Assembly: GCA_900553545.1 (NCBI GenBank)
Contig: USDP01000082.1
Span: forward strand, 1-6,774
Direction of reading: 5' to 3'
From: an uncultured Eubacteriales bacterium
GTDB lineage: Bacteria; Bacillota; Clostridia; Oscillospirales; Oscillospiraceae
Length of the DNA stretch: 6,774 nt
Below the pieces are notes generated by a model. It was not told the origin of the DNA and ran no database searches. It saw nothing but the letters and a program-made list of their open reading frames with translations. Shown here piece after piece: positions 1 to 5,262 of the stretch; position 1 is the stretch's first letter; each line of letters opens with the position of its first letter. A program made the position numbers and the translations under genes.

Positions 1-158
1 AGTTTGCAGACTCTGGCAGAATGAAGTTGGCACACACCATTCTGAAAGGAGACAGCAAACTATGTCCGAGAAAATTGTACAATTCAACGAGGAAATTATC
101 AAGGGTCAGATCAAAGAACTTGTGCGCGGCAGCGTGGAGGAAACCCTGAACGAACTGC
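1..158 (+). mobile_element. 5' remnant of an IS256-family insertion sequence
   Basis: The bases ahead of the transposase start look like the leader of an insertion sequence. A strong ribosome binding site (AAAGGAGA, about 46-53) precedes the ATG at 62. A 7-bp perfect inverted repeat (CAGAATG at 17-23, CATTCTG at 38-44, 14-nt loop) lies just upstream of it. The recognisable element ends near 158, where the transposase frame leaves the family consensus. The left end of the element lies outside or at the window edge, so no terminal inverted repeat or target duplication can be verified. The stretch is more AT-rich than the neighbouring genes, which fits an acquired element. Confidence 0.55.
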
Positions 159-292
159 ATGCCTGTTCCAAGAAATTTGAATTTTACTGTCTTACCAGCA
201 GAGAGCCTCGCGCCGTTCTTTTTCTATGCTTGCAGATCGCTGGATTTACAAAAACTAGTTTCTCGTTTCCGGCCTGGTGTGCACGTCGTTGA
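62..292 (+). pseudogene. Truncated IS256-family transposase (N-terminal fragment)
   Basis: A complete protein would be a DDE transposase of about 400 residues (IS256/Mutator family) that excises and inserts its own element. Here only the first ~32 residues look authentic: the segment from MSEKIVQFNEEIIKGQIKEL through a VRGSVEETLNEL stretch is the characteristic start of clostridial IS256 transposases. From about base 158 the frame continues with Cys-, Phe- and Lys-containing sequence unlike the family (usually a Glu/Ala-rich helix leading to an RYER motif) and stops at 292. None of the three catalytic acidic residues is present. The frame runs convergent into the 3' end of the minus-strand CDF gene and overlaps its last ~38 bases, so the tail is almost certainly not a real protein end. 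It is a decayed or recombined remnant. The family call rests on remembered consensus, not a search. Confidence 0.75.
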
Positions 293-1454
293 AGGCCTCG
301 GCGTCCGCTGTAATGACCGCATGATACCGCTGGCCGTCCGCGCTGAGCGCCCGCTCCAGTCCCCGCTGAAGCTCCGCTGTCTTTCCCGCTAGATCGAACG
401 GCACGACAAGATCGAAGATCACGTTCGTATGTCCCGTCCCGCGCACGACGCGGAAGTCGTGGATCGACAGCCGCGCGTCCTGTTCCGTCAGATAGGAGAG
501 CACCCGGTCGCGCAGTGCGCTGCGCTCAGCGTCGTCGGTCACGATCGGGTCGCAGTGGAGGACAAGGTCGACGTGCAGCTTTGTGCGGACGTCGCGCTCG
601 ATGTCGTCGAGCAGCTCGTGCGCATCCAAAATGTTCATCCGGTAGTCCACCTCGGCATGCGCGCTGGCAAAGCGGCGGCCGGGTCCGTAATCGTGCACCA
701 TCAGGTCGTGGATGCCGAGGATGCCGCCGTAGCCCGTGATCTCCGATGCGATGGCATGGAGAAGCGATTCATCCGGTGCGGCGCCGAGCAGCGGATCGAT
801 GGTATCTTTTGCGATAGAAATGCCCGACCAGAGGATGAACAGCGCGACGAGCAGGCCGACATAGCCGTCAAGCCGCAGCCCCGTCGCCGCGGCGAGCACC
901 GCGCAGAGCAGGACTGCCGCTGTTGTGATGACGTCGTTCCGGCTGTCTGCCGCCGTGGCCATCAGGGCGGGGGAGCTGATCTTTTTACCGAGCGTCCGGT
1001 TGAAGCGTGCCAGCCAGAGCTTCACCAGGATCGATGCCAACAGCACGAGGATCGTCGCTGCCGTACATTCCACGTCCGCCGGGTGGAGGATCTTGCCGAT
1101 GGACGTCTTTACCAGCTCCGCGCCGATCAACAGGATCATCGCCGCCACGGCCAGCCCCGCCAGGTATTCGATCCGGTGGTGGCCGAAGGGGTGCCCTTCG
1201 TCGGCGGGCTTCGCCGCGAGGCGGAAGCCGATCAGCGTCACGATGGAGCTGGACGCGTCGGAGAGGTTGTTGACCGCATCCGCCGTGATGGCGACGCTGC
1301 CGGTCAGCGTACCGAGCAGGAATTTCCCGACAAACAGCAGCACGTTGCACACGACGCCCACGATCCCGGCCAACCGTCCATATGCTTCGCGCACAGAGGG
1401 GTCTTCGGTATTCTGCGCGTCGCGGATCAGCCGCCGCACCAGAAACTCCGTCAT
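255..1454 (-). CDS. Cation diffusion facilitator (CDF) family metal exporter, possibly Mn2+-type
   Basis: Probable inner-membrane antiporter that exports a divalent metal in exchange for protons. Six membrane segments can be placed at about residues 28-50, 54-82, 95-115, 130-150, 163-190 and 195-217. The metal-site motifs are in segment 2 (ADAVNNLSD, N62 and D66) and segment 5 (D170 and D174 of DSRND). Zn2+-type relatives such as YiiP use DxxxD/HxxxD. An N-D/D-D set is, as I recall, closer to bacterial Mn2+ exporters such as MntE, so Mn2+ is inferred. The cytosolic dimerisation domain follows (about 218-303, starting at IHD and ending at LHCDP). At 399 residues it is about 100 longer than the classic ~300-residue family: residues 328-383 form an additional predicted alpha/beta domain beginning with a second IHD. 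The ATG overlaps the upstream dnaI-like stop by 4 nt (ATGA), with GGAGG 10 nt before it. The last ~10 residues adjoin the IS remnant and may not be ancestral. Confidence 0.92.
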   Translation of the reverse strand: MTEFLVRRLIRDAQNTEDPSVREAYGRLAGIVGVVCNVLLFVGKFLLGTLTGSVAITADAVNNLSDASSSIVTLIGFRLAAKPADEGHPFGHHRIEYLAGLAVAAMILLIGAELVKTSIGKILHPADVECTAATILVLLASILVKLWLARFNRTLGKKISSPALMATAADSRNDVITTAAVLLCAVLAAATGLRLDGYVGLLVALFILWSGISIAKDTIDPLLGAAPDESLLHAIASEITGYGGILGIHDLMVHDYGPGRRFASAHAEVDYRMNILDAHELLDDIERDVRTKLHVDLVLHCDPIVTDDAERSALRDRVLSYLTEQDARLSIHDFRVVRGTGHTNVIFDLVVPFDLAGKTAELQRGLERALSADGQRYHAVITADAEAFNDVHTRPETRN

Positions 1455-2461
1455 CGTCCTGCGTCCTCCGTGGGCCGCGCCATGGACTTTTGCAGCATCC
1501 GGATGTCCTTGCCACTGAATTTATAGAGCGTATACGCGCCGAGCAGGCGCGAGGCGATCTGCGCGGAATAGCGGCGGTCGAGTTCTCCGACCGGCAGATT
1601 CGTCGACACGATGGTCGCCCGGCTCTCCATCAGGCGCGTGTTGACGACCTGATAGAGCGCGGCAATCGTAAACTGCGTCGTCATCTCCGTGCCGAGATCG
1701 TCGAGGATCAGAAGGTCGCACGCGAGATATTTCCGTGTCACGTCCTCACCCTCGCGCGGGCGGAACTTCTGCTGCTCGAAGTCCGCAAACAGCGCCTCCG
1801 CCGATACATAGCAGACCGAATAGCCCCGGTCGGCCACGGTGCGCGCGATGCACGCGGACAGGAACGTCTTGCCAAGGCCGGTCGCGCCCGAAAACAGCAG
1901 CGAGCGGGCACCCGGCGCGAAGCTCTGCGCATAGCGCACTGCCCGCTCATAGACCTTTTTCATAATTTCGCGCGGACTGGTTCCGAGGTCGGGGTCATAT
2001 TCCGCCGGATAATAGTCCAGCCGGAAGCGGTCGAAGCTCTCGCGGCCCGCGCCGAGCAGCGAGGAAAGCTCCTTCTTCTGCTCCTGCCGGCAGAGCTCCG
2101 CCAGACATTCGCACATCCGCGCGCCGAGATAGCCGCTCCCGCCGCAGCGCGGGCAGACGGCGGTCTGCTCCAGATCGTCGGGGTCGACGCCTTCGGACTC
2201 CAAAATCCAGTCCCGCTCCTGCTGGAGGCGGAGGTTTTCGTCCTTCAGCTGGCGGATGGTCTCGCTCGGGTCCTCGCCCGCGCGGAACGCCGCCGCGCAG
2301 ACCTTCGCGGCGGTCTTCTGTAATTCGAGGTCAATCTGCCGCAGACGCGGCAGGCGCTCATAGATCGCGCCGATGCGCGCGGCGTCGTCCTGTGCGTTCT
2401 GTTCGCGTGCGGCAGCCAAACGCGCCTTTGCGCGCGCAAGGATCGCGGCGGAATATGCCAT
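1451..2461 (-). CDS. dnaI: DnaI/DnaC-like helicase loader, AAA+ ATPase
   Basis: Likely cytosolic primosome protein that uses ATP to load the replicative helicase onto DNA with its DnaD-type partner. The 336 residues fall into three parts. The N-terminal ~90 residues are charged and helical, with a probable coiled coil around 63-90. A likely zinc-binding knot follows, with C103, C106, C117 and C119. The C-terminal AAA+ core has Walker A GATGLGKT (192-199), Walker B LLILDD (250-255), a sensor-1 Asn (N288 in STN) and a probable arginine finger at R305 in SRLLG. Length and architecture fit DnaI (about 310 residues) better than the shorter IS21 IstB helper ATPases, and the adjacent DnaD-domain gene supports a replication role. 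The start ATG is 1 nt past the DnaD stop and has a strong GGAGGAGG site inside the end of the upstream gene, so translation is probably coupled. The downstream CDF gene overlaps by 4 nt. A generic AAA+ loader is the fallback name. Confidence 0.9.
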   Translation of the reverse strand: MAYSAAILARAKARLAAAREQNAQDDAARIGAIYERLPRLRQIDLELQKTAAKVCAAAFRAGEDPSETIRQLKDENLRLQQERDWILESEGVDPDDLEQTAVCPRCGGSGYLGARMCECLAELCRQEQKKELSSLLGAGRESFDRFRLDYYPAEYDPDLGTSPREIMKKVYERAVRYAQSFAPGARSLLFSGATGLGKTFLSACIARTVADRGYSVCYVSAEALFADFEQQKFRPREGEDVTRKYLACDLLILDDLGTEMTTQFTIAALYQVVNTRLMESRATIVSTNLPVGELDRRYSAQIASRLLGAYTLYKFSGKDIRMLQKSMARPTEDAGR

Positions 2462-2462
2462 G

Positions 2463-3368
2463 TCAGTCCTCCTCCTGCATCATGCGGGCGATGGCCTCGC
2501 GCTCCAGCTCGGTCAGCTTGTCGCCGTGCCGCTGTACGCCGTAGCCCGGCTTCGCGGCCTTTGCCGGCTGGCGGTCGCCCGCGTCGATCTGCGCGAGCGT
2601 CGTGAAGCCCTGTTCGTGCCAGCTCTTCAAGATTGAGTTCAGATACGGCCATTTCAGGCCGCCCGTGTTCATGCACGTCTTTTCGTAGGCCAGCTGGATC
2701 TCCTTCTCGCCGAAGCCCCAACTGAGCCACGTCACCACAAATTTCTCCTCACCGGCCGTCAGCCGCCGCTCGCCGATGCCGAGCAGCCGCCGCACCCGGC
2801 CAATGCCGTTTTGCAGCTGTAACTGCTGCTGCATATAGGCTGCGGCCTGCTCCATCGTCTCGATGCCGAGGTCGGCCCAGCGGTACGCCTCCTTCTCGAT
2901 CGTCCGGATGGACGGCATTCTGCTCACGCCCCGCGCGTGTCCGCGCTGGATGCAGTAGCTGATCAAAATGGAGATGACCTCCGGCGCGAGGCCGAGATAG
3001 CGGTAGATGCAGAGCAGAATTTTCAGCTCTTCCGTGGACAGGATGCGGCCCAGCCGACGCTGCGCCTCGCCCACCATGCTCGGGAATTCCGGCCCTGCGT
3101 GGTATTCGCGCGTGACGTCCTCTTCGGTGTAGTGCGGCGCCTCCGCCGGGGCGAAGAAGCGCTTCGTCTCCTCCTGCCAGAGTCCCATCTGCTGTAAGGT
3201 CGCCGCCGCGAGGTCATAGCGCGTCTGCGTCATGCGCAGCCGTTCCATCGCCTCCGCACGCGGCAGGCCGGACTGTTCATATAAGTAAAGCAGCGCTGCG
3301 TCGCCGTTTGCGGCGGCGAGCAGCTTCCGGACGTCCTGCCCGGGCAGTTTCAAGGCTTCCGTCTCCAA
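2463..3368 (-). CDS. DnaD-domain primosomal replication protein (DnaB/DnaD-like)
   Basis: Probable replication initiation protein that binds and remodels DNA at the origin or at stalled forks and recruits the helicase-helicase loader complex. The N-terminal ~75 residues resemble the winged-helix-like region of the family. Two DnaD/DnaB_2-type helical domains follow, at about codons 98-178 and 190-260 of this form. The second carries the family signature Y-x3-I-x3-W in WPYLNSILKSW, and the first has a related ATIEKEAYRW-like helix (IEKEAYRW). The tail is polar and probably flexible. A longer frame begins at TTG 3389, but that codon lacks a ribosome binding site and the purine-rich GGAGAGAGGGGG lies inside it. 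I therefore choose the TTG at 3368, which has this site about 7 nt upstream. No ATG is available nearby. The gene follows the GNAT gene by 30 nt (9 nt for the longer form) and ends 1 nt before the dnaI-like ATG. Confidence 0.88.
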   Translation of the reverse strand: METEALKLPGQDVRKLLAAANGDAALLYLYEQSGLPRAEAMERLRMTQTRYDLAAATLQQMGLWQEETKRFFAPAEAPHYTEEDVTREYHAGPEFPSMVGEAQRRLGRILSTEELKILLCIYRYLGLAPEVISILISYCIQRGHARGVSRMPSIRTIEKEAYRWADLGIETMEQAAAYMQQQLQLQNGIGRVRRLLGIGERRLTAGEEKFVVTWLSWGFGEKEIQLAYEKTCMNTGGLKWPYLNSILKSWHEQGFTTLAQIDAGDRQPAKAAKPGYGVQRHGDKLTELEREAIARMMQEED

Positions 3369-3398
3369 GCGAACGCCCCCTCTCTCCAATTTTGCATA

Positions 3399-4181
3399 TC
3401 AGTCGAAATCGAAAGCCAGCCAGATCGGCGCAGTTTGCTTCTCTGCGTCCAGCCATTTGGCCATGCAGTTCATCGTACCGTGCCCCGGCGTTTTCACCGG
3501 ATACTGCCCCGCGCCGAGCGCCGCAGCCAGCGCCGGGAGCATCCGCGCATCCGGCAGCAGTTCTTCTACGATTTGTCCTGCGCGGCGCACCGCCGCGCAG
3601 CCGAGCGCATAGCCCTGCTCCAGCCGGTAAAAGTCCAGATCCTCTGCCGCGTAGTCCAGCTGTGCCTTCGAATACCGCGCGTGCGGCACGTCAAACAGCA
3701 GCGTCTCGCGCAGGCCCGCGTATTCCTGCGGCGTGACCACAGCCGCCGCGCCCTGCGGCGCGTCCGCGCGGAGCGTCTGCGTGGTGCAGCTGTCCTGCCG
3801 CGCGTAGCCCATCGTCTCATAGTAGGACGCGAGCTTTTCCGTCTCCGGGACGAGCAGCAGACAGGAGACGTAGCGTTTCCGCAGCGTCCTTTCCGCAAAC
3901 TCCATCAGCGCGCGGCACACGCCGCGCCCACGGAACGCCTCGTCTGTCGCGACGGCATAGAGGTAGGCGGCCTTCTGCGTCTCCTCGCCGTGCGCCAGCG
4001 TGAGCGGCAGGGCAAAGAGCATCGCGATGACCGCACCGTCTTCCTCCGCGCAGAAGCCTGTCGCCTCGGGATAAACGGTCTTAAAAAAACTGTCGATCTC
4101 CGCGTCCGTGTCGCCGAACGCCTGCTTCCAGAGCGCTTTCAGCGCCGGAATATCATCCGGCCCGGTCTTTCTCGTCCGCAT
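3399..4181 (-). CDS. GNAT family N-acetyltransferase with C-terminal extension
   Basis: Predicted cytosolic acetyl-CoA-dependent N-acetyltransferase; the substrate cannot be read from the sequence. The first ~135 of 260 residues form the GNAT domain: an N-terminal DIPALKALW helix, the acetyl-CoA pyrophosphate-binding loop RGRGVC at 84-89 after the YAVATDEAF strand, and the SYYETMGY motif at 119-126 containing the usual catalytic Tyr region. Residues ~140-260 have no clear motif but resemble the second, degenerate GNAT-like half of clostridial two-lobed acetyltransferases, ending in a hydrophobic IWLAFDFD strand. The chosen ATG at 4181 has an excellent AAGGAGG 6 nt upstream. An in-frame ATG at 4211 would add ten Arg-rich residues but has no such site. 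The start overlaps the upstream DUF2156 stop by 1 nt (TGATG), and the ribosome binding site lies inside that gene's last codons, so the pair is very likely translationally coupled. Confidence 0.88.
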   Translation of the reverse strand: MRTRKTGPDDIPALKALWKQAFGDTDAEIDSFFKTVYPEATGFCAEEDGAVIAMLFALPLTLAHGEETQKAAYLYAVATDEAFRGRGVCRALMEFAERTLRKRYVSCLLLVPETEKLASYYETMGYARQDSCTTQTLRADAPQGAAAVVTPQEYAGLRETLLFDVPHARYSKAQLDYAAEDLDFYRLEQGYALGCAAVRRAGQIVEELLPDARMLPALAAALGAGQYPVKTPGHGTMNCMAKWLDAEKQTAPIWLAFDFD

Positions 4182-5080
4182 CAGAAGCCTCCTTGCAGGT
4201 CGGCGGTGCATTTTTCGAGCAGCAGCGTCGGCTGGTAGGATTCCTTCGCCTTGCGCAGGCCCGGCTCGCCCATGTCGTCCTCGCGGTTCAAGAATTCCAA
4301 TTCCGGGTATTTTTCCGCGATATGGCGGGAAAATTCGCGGTTGATCATCGCATATGCGCCCTGAATATCGGCATACGCCTTTTCAAAGCAGACGTCGTAA
4401 TACGTCCGGTTCATCCGATAGCCCATCGAGAAGCCGAGCACCTGCTCGCCGTCCAGCAGCATCCATCCGTCCATGCCAATGGCAGCAAAATGATCGAACG
4501 CCTTGGCGATGGCCTTCTTCTCGCTCTGAATTTCATAATTTTCCGGGTGGTTTTGGTACCAAAGGGCCACCATTTCCCGACATTTTTCAATGTTCTCCGC
4601 CGTGATGACCTCGGTATGCCAGTCCGGGTGCTCCGATTCGAAGCGGTGGCAGTGGTTGCGCTTGGATTGCAGCTTTTTGCCGCGCAGCTCGGTCAGCTCT
4701 TCGACGGTGTAGATATAGTCGAACGAATCGCGGTACGGCGTGAAGCGGAAGCGGCCCGGATACTGTTCCTCCAGAAATGCCTGTGCGTCCGCCGTCACGC
4801 CGCGGAAGCGCGTCTGGCCGCCGCGCCGCAGGCTGTCGTCCAGCACTGCGTCCACCGCCGCGCGCAGGTCGCCCTGCCCGGCGGGGAAGAGATAGATGTT
4901 GCGGCCCTCCCAGTGCAGGTACTGCGTGACGAAGTCGCCCACGCGGCCGACCTGGCCGTAGTAATTCGTCCAGAACAGCATACTCGTAAACGTATAGTCT
5001 GCGCCCGGCTTGTTGGCTGCGTGAAGGATCGGCTCAATCCAGCGCTGGTCGCGGACGGTGATATCATGAAAATCGATCAT
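4181..5080 (-). CDS. DUF2156 / phosphatidylglycerol lysyltransferase-domain protein
   Basis: Soluble protein of 299 residues with the double acyl-CoA-N-acyltransferase fold that also forms the catalytic C-terminal part of MprF-type aminoacyl-phosphatidylglycerol synthases. No membrane segments are visible, so it lacks the flippase half of MprF and its acceptor is unknown. Family hallmarks are the DYIYTVEELTELRGKKLQ helix at 121-138, the basic KRNHCHRF at 140-147, the aromatic-rich ALWYQNH at 172-178, NREDDMG at 265-271 and LRKAKESYQP at 275-284. It is the first gene of the probable minus-strand operon. The start ATG at 5080 has a GAGGGG site 5 nt upstream, and a candidate promoter lies 38 nt further up. 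The last sense codons carry the ribosome binding site for the GNAT gene. Two acyltransferase-fold genes in tandem could act on related substrates, which is inference only. Confidence 0.88.
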   Translation of the reverse strand: MIDFHDITVRDQRWIEPILHAANKPGADYTFTSMLFWTNYYGQVGRVGDFVTQYLHWEGRNIYLFPAGQGDLRAAVDAVLDDSLRRGGQTRFRGVTADAQAFLEEQYPGRFRFTPYRDSFDYIYTVEELTELRGKKLQSKRNHCHRFESEHPDWHTEVITAENIEKCREMVALWYQNHPENYEIQSEKKAIAKAFDHFAAIGMDGWMLLDGEQVLGFSMGYRMNRTYYDVCFEKAYADIQGAYAMINREFSRHIAEKYPELEFLNREDDMGEPGLRKAKESYQPTLLLEKCTADLQGGF

Positions 5081-5100
5081 AAAAACCCCTCGTTTTTCTG

Positions 5101-5131
5101 TTATGTCAGTCTCATATAGTATATCACCTCC
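5101..5131 (-). promoter_or_regulatory. Perfect 9-nt Shine-Dalgarno followed by a four-codon ORF
   Basis: On the minus strand GGAGGTGAT (5131-5123) is fully complementary to the 3' end of 16S rRNA. Seven bases later comes ATG (5115-5113) and the mini-frame ATG AGA CTG ACA TAA, ending at 5101. The DUF2156 ATG follows 20 nt later with its own weaker site. If transcription starts upstream of 5131 this would be a translated leader. If the overlapping TATACT is the -10, the site is not transcribed and is coincidental. Confidence 0.25.
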
Positions 5132-5146
5132 GTCAATGCTTTTCCA
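5118..5146 (-). promoter_or_regulatory. Candidate sigma-A promoter for the DUF2156-GNAT-dnaD-dnaI-CDF operon
   Basis: Read on the minus strand, TGGAAA (5146-5141, 4 of 6 consensus) is separated by exactly 17 nt from TATACT (5123-5118, 5 of 6). A TG one base before the -10 makes it an extended -10 promoter. The expected start of transcription is about 5111, giving a leader of roughly 30 nt that contains the GAGGGG ribosome binding site. No better minus-strand promoter was seen between here and the MATE gene. Confidence 0.5.
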
Positions 5147-5148
5147 CA
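5140..5148 (+). promoter_or_regulatory. DnaA-box match over the operon promoter
   Basis: TTTTCCACA fits the degenerate DnaA-box consensus TTWTNCACA at every position and differs from the strong box TTATCCACA at one. It overlaps the candidate -35 hexamer of the minus-strand operon that encodes the DnaD- and DnaI-like proteins, and lies about 12 nt from the candidate -35 of the MATE promoter. A bound DnaA would be placed to repress the operon. It is a single box with no cluster nearby, so this is not an origin. The functional link is inferred. Confidence 0.35.
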
Positions 5149-5159
5149 GAAAAAATCAT

Positions 5160-5188
5160 TTGCATTTTGGGCCGCGATTTGTTAAAAT
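5160..5188 (+). promoter_or_regulatory. Candidate promoter of the MATE exporter gene
   Basis: TTGCAT (5160-5165) is 17 nt from TAAAAT (5183-5188, 5 of 6 consensus). The -35 has only the TTG core. The predicted start near 5195 lies about 14 nt before the perfect hairpin at 5209-5236 and about 68 nt before the MATE ATG. It is back to back with the minus-strand operon promoter, so one regulator bound between them could act on both directions. Confidence 0.4.
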
Positions 5189-5208
5189 AAGGTCGTTGTG
5201 TAGCAAAT

Positions 5209-5245
5209 GTGCGTAAGTCCAAACGGACTTACGCACTATTTTTTT
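5209..5245 (+). terminator. Perfect 12-bp hairpin plus T-run in the MATE leader: attenuator-type terminator or operator
   Basis: GTGCGTAAGTCC (5209-5220) and GGACTTACGCAC (5225-5236) are perfect inverted copies around an AAAC loop, followed at once by TATTTTTTT (5237-5245). That is the form of an intrinsic terminator in the plus direction. The minus direction has no T-run after the stem. No plus-strand gene lies upstream in the window, so it would stop a transcript of only ~50 nt from the MATE promoter, 17 nt before the MATE start. It could therefore be a transcription attenuator. As DNA, the same palindrome could be an operator for a dimeric repressor. Confidence 0.65.
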
Positions 5246-5262
5246 CGCTTATGGAGGTAGTT

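Noticed and set aside
4..236. Direct repeat TTGCAGA at 4-10 and 230-236 as a target-site duplication around the IS remnant
   Set aside because: Seven bases in AT-rich DNA arise easily by chance, and the element is incomplete with no terminal inverted repeats next to either copy.
429..1526. Long plus-strand frame (365 codons) opposite the CDF gene and the end of the dnaI-like gene
   Set aside because: It is rich in Arg, His, Val and Asp in the pattern of an antisense shadow of GC-rich genes, has no domain signature, and the opposite strand encodes clear families.
1382..2323. Plus-strand frame of 313 codons opposite the dnaI-like gene
   Set aside because: Arg/Ala-rich shadow with no ribosome binding site; the minus strand carries Walker A, Walker B and Cys motifs.
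1451..2461. The AAA+ gene as the IstB helper of an IS21 element
   Set aside because: No IstA transposase is adjacent, the protein is longer than IstB, it has an N-terminal Cys knot and lies directly after a DnaD-domain gene.
3435..5119. Two long plus-strand frames (3435-4238 and 4193-5119) opposite the GNAT and DUF2156 genes
   Set aside because: Composition and lack of motifs mark them as shadows; the minus-strand frames have family motifs and good ribosome binding sites.
5209..5262. N-terminal extension of the MATE protein from GTG 5209 or ATG 5251
   Set aside because: The extension would translate the terminator-like hairpin or the ribosome binding site itself; GGAGG 5 nt before ATG 5263 decides the start.
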